A DNA stretch of 64,000 nt from Aralia elata (lineage: Eukaryota > Streptophyta > Magnoliopsida > Apiales > Araliaceae), in NCBI GenBank assembly GCA_034770075.1, contig CM068383.1:11683778-11747777 (forward strand). The letters are read 5' to 3'. This document shows, one piece after another, positions 13,140-23,258 of the stretch. The translations under genes were made by a program, and so were the position numbers. The first letter of the stretch is position 1. The number at the start of each line of letters is the position of its first letter. The notes under the pieces are model-generated. The model saw only the letters and a program-made list of their open reading frames with translations, was not told where the DNA came from and did not search any database.

Positions 13140-13567
13140 ATGCTGCCTAGAAGAAGCATCCCTACTAACAACAATTTTGGCGTTGATGGTATGACTCAGC
13201 TGGCTACTACTTTAGCTTAGCTAGTGCAGAACCAACAGCCTGGACCGTGTGGCATAGTAACGGAATTCAAACAATTGAACCCGCCAATCTTTGAAGGGGC
13301 TACGGACCCTGCTATCATTGAGAAGTGGAATCAAGAAATGGAAAAAACGTTTGACTTGCTAGGAAGTAGTAAGACTAATAAGGTGACATTGGCGGTTTAC
13401 CAACTTCAAGGTGGGCGTATGATTGGTGGCTTATGGAGAAAAGAAAGCAGGAGGGGAATCCCGAACCTTATACTTGGACTATGTTCAAGGAAGTATTTAC
13501 CAACAAGTACTTTCCTATAACGATCCGGGCACAAAAGGAGAGGGAATTTATCAGGCTAGAACAAGGG
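13140..13567 (+). pseudogene. gag: Element C gag, N-terminal part (broken)
   Basis: The gag frame starts at the ATG of 13140, just after a TATGTAG acceptor-like sequence. It reads MLPRRSIPTNNNFG, then FKQLNPPIFEGATDPAIIEKW, which is typical of the gypsy retrotransposon gag domain. An in-frame TAG interrupts it near 13218 (a Gln codon expected). A frameshift near 13415 moves the frame to DWWLMEKRKQEGNPEPYTWT and FKEVFTNKYFPITIRAQKE. The frame stops at the copia F insertion and resumes after it at 27151. The protein would form the capsid of the element. Confidence 0.8.
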
Positions 13568-16134
13568 TGTAAGTTTCCAGAGGCACAAAAGATATCTAGA
13601 AGGGGGGGTTGAATAGATTCTTTTTAAAACTTTTGAAGTTTCTTTCTTCTTTTAGTACAAAAGATGATTGAATGATTTGGTTAATTTATAGAGTAACTAA
13701 GCACAACGAAAAATGACTTGAAGGAACCCCTTGTAGAAATAGATCAGTAGTAGAGAATACAATACAACAGTAATAAAACAGTTATAACAGTTATAGCAGT
13801 TGTGAAGAGCAAAGAGATAGAGACAAAGCTTTAAGTGGTTCGGAGCACACAAGACTCCTACTCCACTATCCTACTCCTCGAGTAGCAAATCTACTAAGGA
13901 TATCGTTACAACTGAATCACAAAGATTCCTTCAAGACCCGCAGTCTTGGAATACCAATAGTCAACGTACTCTTCAAAGCCAGCAGCCTTGGAACTCTATA
14001 AGCTAAGACCAGCAGCCTTAGAATCTTTGGTACCCTTTGGTACTCAACAAGTCCAGCAGACTTGACTTAGGTTGGTCACCTGTTAACCCTTTCACTTGAT
14101 AGAGAGTGATTTGTTTTGTTACTACTGAGTTGCTTTGAAGCATATGGTTTAATAAACTCAGCAGCGAAGCAATATGTCTTTCTGTAGAATGATGGAGTTT
14201 CAAGTATTATCTTCTATTTGTTGTTCTTGCTTATTTTAAAACTTCAATCCTTCTAGCTTATGTAGATGCTCTTGAGAATCTTTCTGTTGAAATGTGGTCG
14301 TTGTATCTGATTCTTCCGTTGAAATGTGTTGCTGATCTTAAGAATAGTTTATTCCTTGTTGACTGCAGTAGTGGGGTGAGTCAGCTTCCATTAGTCTGGT
14401 TTTTTAAGACAGTGGTAGGAATATTGCTCAGATCGTCTGCAGACTGTAGCTGTTTGCTCCCCACTTATTTGTTTAATATTCAGCAACTATCTTGGGCAGG
14501 TCATTCTACTGTCTGTTTGTTATGGGCAACTTAGAATATTCATTTTCAGATCTGAGTTGCTCGTTCTGACATCTGACTCCACGTTCTTGCTTAGCCGTAG
14601 TGTCGTCAGTGTGTTTACAGTCGTTTGATACTTGCAGATATTCACTGTGATCTTCATATTTCATTTGATCATTCTGAAATAGCATCAATGCCTTGCCTTT
14701 AAGTCCTTCAAAAGAGGTGCTGATTAAGTCTGTGAGAACTGGCATAGACTACTCTATGATTTATGAGAGTTTGTCTTGAGATGCAGGGACAACTCTACGT
14801 CCTATCGAGAAGGCCCTACGTCCTGCTGAGGAAGCTCTACGTCTTGTCAAGGAAGCTCTATGTCCTGCCGACCCGGTTGGTTACCTGTTGACCCTTTCAC
14901 TTGATAGAGAGTGATTTGTTTTGTTGCTACTGAGTTGCTTTGAAGCATATGATTTAATAAACTCAGCAGCGAAGCAAGATGTCTTTCTGTAGAATGATGG
15001 AGTTTCAAGTATTATCTTCTGTTCGTTGTTCTTGCTTATTTTGAAACTTTAATCCTTCTACCTTATGTAGATGCTCTTGAGAATCTTTCCGTTGAAATGT
15101 GGCCGTTGTATCTGATTCTTCCGTTGAAATGTGGCCGTTGTATCTGATTCTTCCGTTGAAATGTGTTGCTGGGCCTAGGAATAGTTTATTCCTTGTTGAC
15201 TGCAGTAGTGGGGTTAGTCAGCTTCCATTAGTCTGGTTTTTTAAGACGGTGGTAGGAATATTGCTCTGACCGTCTACAGACTATAGTTGTTTGCTCCCCA
15301 CTTATTTGTTTAATATTCAACAACTATCTTGGGCAGGTCATTCTACTGTCTAGTTGTTATGGGCAACTTAGAATATTCATTTTCAGATCTGAGTTGCTCG
15401 TTCTGACATCTGACTCCACGTTCTTGCTTAGCCGTAGTGTCGTCAGTGTGTTTACAGTCGTTTGATACTTGCAGATATTCACTGTGATCTTCATATTTCA
15501 TTTGATCATTCTGAAATAGCATCAATGCCTTGCCTTTAAGTCCTTCAAAAGAGGTGCTGATTAAGTCTGTGAGAACTGGCATAGACTACTCTACGATTTA
15601 TGAGAGTTTGTCTTGAGATGCAGGGACAACTCTACGTCCTATCGAGAAGGCCCTACGTCCTGCTGAGGAAGCTCTACGTCTTGTCGAGGAAGCTCTATGT
15701 CCTGCCGACAAAGCTCTACGTCCTGCCGAGGAAGCTCTATGTCCTGTCGAGGAAGCTATACGTCCTGACGAGGAAGCTCTACGTCCTGCCGAGAAAACTC
15801 TACGTCCTGCCAAGGAAACTCTACGTCCTGCCGAGGAAGCTCTACGTCCTTTTACTTGGAGTATGGCAGTACTCTACGATCAGCACACAAGATCAGCCTA
15901 ACAACTTTGATCTTTTCTATTCTAAGTCCTTTGTACATCACCTTCAATAAAGGACTTTACAAATTGCTTGGATATGACAGATATTCAATACAGCTTAGAT
16001 TATCCCAACATACTTGTTCTTCTCTTTCCTAAGTCCTTGTACATATGTCTTTCATTAAGGACTTCACAATCTTAGCTACTGATACACATATTCATTAACA
16101 GCACAACATCAAATCTAAACCATGATTCTTAACA
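13568..16134 (-). repeat. Copia F 3' LTR with internal duplication
   Basis: This LTR is 2,567 bp against 1,752 bp for its partner at 25399-27150. The excess is a tandem duplication: 14070-14874 is repeated as 14875-~15711. The left ends of the two copies are 805 bp apart and the right ends 837 bp. The extra 32-33 bp come from a short repeat (GTTGAAATGTGGCCGTTGTA and neighbours) that copy 2 and the other LTR both have. Copy 2 matches the single copy of the other LTR better than copy 1 does. Confidence 0.85.
15624..15862. repeat. 21-bp minisatellite in copia F 3' LTR
   Basis: About eleven units of GAAGCTCTACGTCCTGCCGAG lie head to tail, with small variants at the TGCCGAG end. A shortened copy occurs at 14787-14870, where the LTR duplication broke it. 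A 21-bp period keeps frames open on both strands and gives spurious Lys-Leu-Tyr-Val-Leu or Arg-Ala-Ser repeat 'proteins'; I do not treat these as genes. Confidence 0.9.
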
Positions 16135-16148
16135 ATCTCCCCCTATTT
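16135..16148 (-). other. Copia F polypurine tract
   Basis: The minus strand reads AATAGGGGGAGAT immediately before the 3' LTR start, as expected of the plus-strand primer. Similar GGGGGAGC/AGA words occur upstream at 16761, 18187, 18231 and 18277. Confidence 0.85.
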
Positions 16149-16347
16149 GATGTTGACATAACTAGTAGTTGAATCATATCATCAGTTCTAATGCAGATGC
16201 TTAAAGAAATAACCATGTCTTATAGTACAATGAGCAACTGTATTTCTAGATGAAATCATGAATTTTATTGATGACAAAATGAATATTACATTGTAGGGCA
16301 GTTTCATCAATACAGGGAAAGAGAAGATTTACAAAAGATTTCAAACC

Positions 16348-19300
16348 TTAGCTTCTCCTTCCTCGTGCTGCTCCTCTCTTGGCCCTTAGGGGATTGGCTC
16401 TTTCATATGCAGTTCTTCTTCTGTAGATTTCCCTGCCTTCTTCAGTCATCTGTTGGAATTCTTCAATCTGCTCTCGACTGAGACCAGAAGAGGGCATATG
16501 ACTTCCTTCTTCATCATATAGGTGAGTTCCATGCAAGTGTCTATTTAAGACTGCAGGATTTCCTGATGGTATACGAACTCCTGTTGGGGTTACATCAGGC
16601 ATTCTTCTATAGGATCCAGGAACTTTGCTCCTTATAGGGATTGCATTGATGGGCTCCTCTTCACCTGGTTTTGATGATTCTAACTGCCTGGACGGCCTTG
16701 GCCTTGGTTGCTCTCTTCCCCTGCTGCTGCTTGATTCCCCTCTTTCTTTGCCTTTTGATTTCTCCCCCTTTATGTCAGCATCTAACGTTCTAACCTCTTG
16801 GGAGAGTTTTTTAATACCTCGCACCAGTTCTTGCATTTGAGATTGAGATTGAGTGTTGTCAGCTCTCTGCTCTACGAATTGAGCTTCAGTCCTTTCTCGT
16901 TGCTGGTGCATAAGGGCGAGAGCATTGTCAGTCCTTTCCATCTGTTGGAGAGAGATGCGCTGGAAGTTATTGATGGAGGTGCTCAAATCAAAGAGTTTCT
17001 CAGTTACTAGTTTGCTTTGAGCTGTCTGGGTCTGCTAAAGGGAAATAACTGCTGATTTGTGTTCAGCAATTTCCTTTTGATAGAATTTGTCCCTTTTGTC
17101 AATGTCGTTCATTAATTCTTGGATGATTTCCCTCAATCTTTTGGTTAATTCAGTACCAAGATTGTTAGTGTGAGCATTGGCATCATCAATAAGGTCATTG
17201 AATCTTTTATGGAGGGCGAGAGAATTAGCTTCAAGATTTTCCTCCATATCTTTAGCCATTCCGACAGTGAGATCAGTCAATTCACCCGTTGTAGGAATGA
17301 GTTTGACACACTCAAGTATTTACTTGATCTCATTTGGAGATTCTCCCTTGTTGTTATCTTGGAGATGTGCCAAAGCAATGGCCAAGTCAAAATATTCATG
17401 ATGGGAGGAGGATGGTATGTCAATGGGAATATTTTGGGCAGTTGTTTGAAGTGTGGGAGAGGAAGTAGATTGATTGAGGTTTATAGGGTCAGCACACGCT
17501 ACAATCGTAGAGTTGATTGTAGAGTGGGTTGACTCTACGTTTTGTGTATGAAGAGTGAGCTCAGTATTTGTCATAGGGTTTAGAGACTCTACGACTGGAG
17601 ATGGTTGAGCATCTGGTTCATCAGAGACAGAGTTTTGGGACCTTGTAACTGGAAGTAGACTCGTTGGGTCAAAGATGACCTCATTCCATCTTAGAATCTC
17701 ATCAAAGCGATAGTAGTATGGCAATGGAGAGTGGTTTAACTTAAATGAAGAGGGAATGAAGTATACCTTTTGCTCGTTAACCTGAAATGGATGGTTTGTC
17801 AACAGCTTATGAGCAAAAGAGCCAGTGTTTGGGAATTCTTGGGCAAGCACTGTAATGGCTGGATAGGTCTTGAAGGCCCAGAACATGTGATCCCAAGAAT
17901 TGACCATTAGTGCTTGATGAAATAGCATTCTTGGTAAGTAGTTAAACAGGCAGTTGTAGATAAAATGCCTCTCTCCACCTCTGCCTTCAGCAATGATTTC
18001 TAGGCTTTCGTCCTCCTCTTCATCATTAGATTCATCACTAATTTCCATAGCCTCAATAGATTCAGGTATTGTCTCTTTCTCTCCTTCTTCCCTTTCATCA
18101 CTGAACTCCACATTTTCTTGATGTCTCTCATCACGAGTATTAGGCTCTTCAGGGATGGACGATCCTTCATAGTAATCTTTAGATTGCTCCCCCTCAATCC
18201 GAGCAGTGACAGGTGCAGGAACATCAAGTGTCTCCCCCTCAACTTGAGCACCTCTTTGTTCATGAGCCCTTTGTTGCTCCCCCTCAGTTGGAGCGTTAGT
18301 TTGATTAGCCATTCTGAGTTCTTCTTATTTTATTCTTAGCATTGCTTCATTGAGCTCTTTTTGAGCTAAGGTCATCAGCCTCTTCTTTGTTTTCTTTGGA
18401 TTGGGGTCAGCAACCTTCCTAGCCAGTTGTTCAGCATTGGTGGATATTGGGTCAGGCTGACCAACTCTTTCAGCAACTGCTTATGTTCTTAACTTTACGA
18501 ACGTAGAGTGAGGATTCTCAGTGATCGTTGGGAGGCTTTGCTTGGAGCTGTGTTTTCCCTTCTTATGTTACACCCTTAAAGTAGGTTGTGTTTCTCCAGA
18601 AGTTTATTCCATTTGCTTTCTCTTCTTCTTCTCTGCTTCAGAGGACAGGGAAGGCCTAGGTTGAACAGCAGACGATGTAGGTCCTTCATTTGATGACCCT
18701 TGAGGTTCTTCTTCAGTTTGGGATATTTCCTTCTTTTTCCCTTTGTTTTTCCTGGTTAGTGTTGGCACCTCCTGATCTACCTCATCAGCTTCTACAACAA
18801 CAGACATATTTTTCATAGAAGGCTTTCTTACTTCACTCTGAGTCTTCTCGATGTCTTCTGTCTGAGCTGATTTCAACTTCCCAGCTGGATTCTTTTTCCA
18901 GTTCACGAATAACTTTTGAGTTATTCTTTTGTGGAAATTTATAGCCTCTCCTTCATCGTCCCCAATGCGAACTCCTAGTGCTTTTTGAATGATAATACTG
19001 ATGAATCTGCCATAAAACATTTTCCTTGCCCCTTGGGTCTTTCCATCATTTGATACCCAGTTTTCAATCCATTGTAAGAGAAGAGCACCATAGTTCAGTT
19101 GGATCTTCTTCACAATAGCAGTCATGATTCTGAGCTGAGTGTCATTGACAGAATCATGAGCTGAATCTTTGCATAGAATGCATTTACCAACAATATCAGC
19201 AAGGAATTCATACTTTTGAGGGAATTCTTTTTTCTTTAATCCCCTTAGCCTTGGGTTGTTCTCGTGATGCATTCGCTTCAGCCCTTCTTCGGTGTTGATG

Positions 19301-19590
19301 AACTGGAGAGTTGTGAGCCCGTCATTTTTGAAACTTAGGGCTACATTGATTTCTGAGGCACATAGTTGAAGCGAGATCCCTTTGACCTTCGTGGACAAGA
19401 TTCCGTCCCTAATGATTCCATTTGAATAGAATTCCCTCACCAATGTTGGATATACTAGAGTATTAGTGTCAAGGGCTTCGTAGAGTCCTGATCGTCGTAA
19501 CAGAGAGATGATTCTCTTGTACTTCGTTTCTGCTGAAGCAAAATCTTTAAAGTCGAGGGAGTTGCCTGAGATCACTAGTGAGAGTGCCAT
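16348..19590 (-). pseudogene. Env-like gene of copia F, one frame with six stops
   Basis: Four long open stretches (19590-18604, 18313-17320, 17280-17035 and about 16986-16348) all lie in one frame. Together they form about 1,080 codons, broken only by stops at 18604, 18568, 18481, 18325, 17320 and 17035. The N-terminal third (ALDTNTLVYPTLVREFYSNG ... GISLQLCASEINVALSF) resembles the 'putative plant transposon protein' domain often found after pol in Sireviruses. A Lys/Glu-rich segment, an acidic segment (near 18000-18150), a coiled-coil-like part (about 16800-17280) and a basic Arg-rich C-terminus follow. I chose the ATG at 19590 (MALSLVISGN); the open frame extends slightly upstream without another ATG. 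The function of such products is unknown, and I see no clear signal peptide or fusion peptide. The six stops make it a pseudogene. Confidence 0.75.
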
Positions 19591-19849
19591 TTGAAAATTT
19601 CTTTGATTTTGTTGCACAAGGACGAACTTTGCTCAGAGTTTTATTGAAACGGAGAGCTAGGGTTTCAGCGAGGATGGAGAAGAAGAGTTTTCTTAGAAGA
19701 AATAATTTGAAATGAGTTAATGAAAACTTCCCTCTTTTTCTGCTGAGTAGGTTAAGAGTCATGTGTTGGATGCGTGCTTGATATAAGCCGAAGGGAAAAG
19801 ACTGTTTTGCCCTTAGCTCCTTCTGAGCTCTATGTTTCATTTTTGAGCC

Positions 19850-20050
19850 CTTTCTACTCTACGACCTTCATTCTACGACCTTCATCTTACTCGACGATCG
19901 TAGAGTACATCTCGGCGATCGTAGAGCCTTTTCTACTCTACGACCTCGATCTTTCTTGACGATCGTAGAGTACGTCTCGGCAGCTTGATTTCCTTTGAGT
20001 TGTATATTTTTCCAGTTTTCGTTACTCTACGAGCTTTCTTTCTGCAGAGT
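19850..20050. repeat. Palindromic CTCTACGA/TCGTAGAG cluster between RNase H and env-like gene
   Basis: The words CTCTACGA and its complement TCGTAGAG, the latter usually as GATCGTAGAG, occur about seven times in 200 bp (for example 19856, 19897, 19917, 19935, 19961, 20024). They alternate in direction, so several inverted pairs can form. The same words recur in the LTRs, in the env-like gene and in gag and RT coding sequence of this element. Confidence 0.8.
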
Positions 20051-20072
20051 TAGTAGATTTCAAAGCACAATA

Positions 20073-20567
20073 TTATGGATGTAAATTTAGCATTCCAAGT
20101 TCACTTATTAGCATGTTGAATCTAGATTCGTCTAGGGATTTTGTAAATACATCAGCAAGCTGATTTTTAGTAGGAATATACTGTAATGATATATTTCCAC
20201 TTTGCACATGATCTCTAATGAAGTGATATCTTATATCTATGTGCTTGGTTCTTGAATGCATGACAGGATTATGAGTTATAGCAATTGCACTAGTATTGTC
20301 ACAAAGAATTGGGATAGATTTAAACACAAAACCATAATCAGCTAATTAATTTTTCATCCATAGGATTTGTGCACAACAACTGCCTGCAGCAATATACTCA
20401 GCTTCTGCAGTAGAGGTTGAAACTGAGTTCTGCTTTCTGTTAAACCAGGAGACAAGTCTATTTCCAAGAAATTGACATGTACCACTTGTGCTTTTTCTGT
20501 CTATCTTGCATCCTGCATAGTCAGCATCTGAATATCCCATTAACTCAAAGGGTGACTCCTTGGGATA
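20073..20567 (-). pseudogene. Copia F RNase H (broken)
   Basis: RNase H is the C-terminal domain of copia pol and degrades the RNA strand during reverse transcription. Visible motifs are GYSDADYAGCKIDRKSTSG, STSTAEAEYIAAGSC, CDNTSAIAITHNP and TKHIDIRYHFIRDHV, ending near LGMLNLHP at 20073. A TAA near 20343 (expected Gln in MKNQLADYG) and a TAG near 20565 (expected Trp before YPKESPFE) interrupt the frame. Both are consistent with C-to-T type changes. Confidence 0.85.
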
Positions 20568-22172
20568 CTAGAGTCCCAAATTTGGTGTTCCTTTAAGATA
20601 CCTGAAGATCCTCTTTACACCTAATAAATGAGATTCCTTAGGATTAGCTTGAAATCTAGCACAAATACAAGTGGCAAACATGATATCTGGTCTACTGGCA
20701 GTTAGGTATAGGAGAGATCCAATCATACCTCTATATTGAGTAATGTCAATACTTTTACCTTCCTCATCTTTGTCAAGCTTGGTTGCAGGTGCCATGGGGG
20801 TTTTCATGATGGAAGCTGACTCCATGCCATATTTCTTTAATAGGTCTTTAATGTATTTGGCTTGGTTGATGAATATACCTTCATCAGTTTGCTTCACTTG
20901 AAGTCCAAGGAAGAAATTCAGTTCTCCCATCATGCTCATTTCGAACTTACTCTGCATTAGCTTGGCAAACCTTTCGCACAGTTTTTCATCAGTTGAACCA
21001 AATATAATGTCATCCACATAGATTTGAACTAGAAGTGATTTATCCTTATGTTTTCTTAGAAATAAAGTGGTATCTACTCTACCTCTAGTGAATCATTTTT
21101 CTGTGAGAAAGTTGGTGAGTGTTTCATACCATGCTCTAGGTGCTTGTTTTAATCCATACAATGCTTTGTCTAATCTATAAACATAATTAGAAAGAGTTGG
21201 ATTGATAAAACCTGGAGGTTGTTCTACATAGACCTCTTCTTGAAGTTCTCCATTGAGGAAAGCACTCCTGACGTCCATTTGGAAGACTTTAAATCTCATG
21301 TGAGCTGCATGGGCAAGAAAGATTCTGATTGCTTCCAATCTTGCGACTGGAGCAAAGGTTTCATCATAGTCAATCCCTTCTTCTTGTGAGTACCCTTTAG
21401 CTACCAGTCTTGCTTTCTTTCTTGTGATAATACCATCTTTATCCATCTTGTTCCTGAAGACCCATTTGGTGCTTATGACTGGATGTTGTGTTGGCCTTTC
21501 AACTAATCTCCAGACTTTACTTCTTTCAACCTGGTTGAGTTCTTCTTGCATGGCCTCTATCCAGCTTGAATCTCCTAGGGCTTCTTCTACCTTTTTAGGC
21601 TCTATTTGAGAGAGAAAGCTTAGGTAGATGCATTCATTCTGAGTTACTGATCTTGTCCTGACTCTTGCATTAGGGTCTCCAATTATCAGATCTTCAGTAT
21701 GATCCTTTGTCCATCTTCTTCTTCTTGGAACATCAGTTCTGGTGCCTTCTTGTCTCAGTTCTTCCAGGTTGATTTCTGGTTCAGGTTGTGGAGACTCATT
21801 GTCAGGCATAGTGAGTTCTATGTTTGGTCCTTCTTGCTCTGTGCTTTCTGCTTCTGGCTCGATGATCGTAGAGCCTGACTCTACGATTTTGGACTCATTG
21901 ATCGTAGAGTCCTCCTCTGCTGAATCATTGAGTGAGGAGATTTTCTTCTTTGATTCTGACTCATCAAATGTGATATGAATAGAGACTTCAACTCTTAATG
22001 ATTCTTTGTTAAATACTCTGTAGGCCTTGTTGTCTATAGCATAACCGAGGAAGATTCCTTCATCTGACTCGGGTTGAAATTTGGTTAGGTACTTTTTGCC
22101 GTTGTTGAGGATGTAGCATAGACAACCAAAGGCACGAAAGTAACTGATGTTTGGCTTCCTTCCTTTCCACAA
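20568..22172 (-). pseudogene. pol: Copia F integrase end and reverse transcriptase (broken)
   Basis: The minus-strand frame begins in the integrase C-terminal part (LWKGRKPNISYFRAFGCLCY ... FLGYAIDNKAYRVFN). It passes a variable acidic linker into RT with SSWIEAMQEEL, VFRNKMDKDGIITRKKARLV, FQMDVRSAFLNGELQEEVYV, LYGLKQAPRAWYE and YVDDIIFG. The last is the catalytic YVDD box, followed by FFLGLQVKQ and GSLLYLTASRPDIMFA. A TGA near 21090 splits it, where Gly is usual in this family (GFTRG). The linker contains Ser-Thr-Ile words encoded by the element's CTCTACGA repeat. Confidence 0.9.
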
Positions 22173-23230
22173 TTCGTAGGGAGTCTTCTTGAGTAGGGAG
22201 TGGATGAGAGACCTGTTTTGAGTGTAGAATGCAGTGCTAACAGCTTCTGCCCAAAAGTACTAGGGAGTTGAGCAGCTGCTAATAATGTTCTCCCAGCTTC
22301 GATTAATGTCCTATTCTTCCTTTCAGCTACTCCATTTTGTTGTGGAGTTCTTGGGCCTGAGAAGTTGTGATCGATGCCATTTTCTTCAAAGTAAAGTTCA
22401 ACCTCAGTGAAATCAAATTCTCTTCCATGATCACTCCTGATAGCTTTGATATTATCCTCTATCTCATTCATGACAAGTTTGAACAGCTTGATCAAGGGAG
22501 AACCGGTTTCATCCTTAGAGCTCAGAAAGAATACCCATGTGAATCTAGTATAGTCATCCACTATCACCAGAGAGTATTTCTTTCCACTAAGGCTTGTTGT
22601 TGGAATGGGCCCGAAGAGATCCATATGGAGTAACATAAGGGGCTTATCATTTAAGTTGATTGCTTTGCTTTTGAATGAGCTTTTTGTTTGCTTTCCAAAC
22701 TGACATGCTTTGCAAGGTTTTTCTTTGATGAAGTTGAGCTTTGACAGTCCTGCAACTAAGTCATTTGAGGAAAGTCTCGACATGCTTTTGAAGTTTAAGT
22801 GAGACAGCCTCCTATGCCATAGCCAACACTGATCTTCAGAAGCTTTGGCAAGAAAACATACAACTTCATCAGGTCTTAAATCAGCAAGGTTGACAGTGTA
22901 GACATTTCCTTCTCTGGTTCCTATCAGCTTCAATGAGTTGGTCTTCATATCCCTGACTTGACACTGATTGTTGAGGAAGGTGACTTGATGATTTTTATCA
23001 CACAGTTGGCTGATGCTGAGAAGATTGTGTTTCAGTCCTTCAACGTATGCCACTTTGCTAAAAGACACAGCACCATTCCCAGCAGAACCATATCCTCTTA
23101 TCCTTCCAGAATTGTTATCACCAACGATGACTGCAGGACCATCTTTTTCTTCAAAATTTGACAGAAGAACCTTGTTGCCTGTCATATGCTTAGAGCATCC
23201 ACTATCAAGGTACCAGGTTGATTCAGTGGA
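22085..23230 (-). pseudogene. pol: Copia F protease and integrase core (frameshifted)
   Basis: From about 23225 the frame reads STWYLDSGCSKHMTG, the aspartic protease site. It continues into integrase: the zinc domain HRRLSHLNFKSM ... CKACQFGKQ, and the catalytic core with MDLFGPIP, IRSDHGREF and GVAERKNRTLIEAG. All three acidic residues (D, D, E) are present. Near 22255 one T is missing, so STFWAEAV becomes STFGQKLL. The correct frame is then carried by the overlapping open stretch that starts at 22172. The protein would cut out the mature enzymes and insert the cDNA. Confidence 0.9.
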
Positions 23231-23258
23231 GCTTTGGACCTGCAGGAAAGATCAGCTT

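Noticed and set aside
15624..15862. Regular short repeats that could be mistaken for a CRISPR array
   Set aside because: The units are contiguous 21-mers without spacers, inside a eukaryotic retrotransposon LTR.
15600..15950. Open frame with repeated Lys-Leu-Tyr-Val-Leu units
   Set aside because: It is produced by the 21-bp minisatellite, which is open on both strands. The opposite strand gives an equally long Ser-Ala-Gly-Arg repeat, and the array lies in an LTR.
16348..19590. A functional viral envelope
   Set aside because: Six in-frame stops, no clear signal peptide or fusion segment, and family function unproven; annotated as an env-like pseudogene only.
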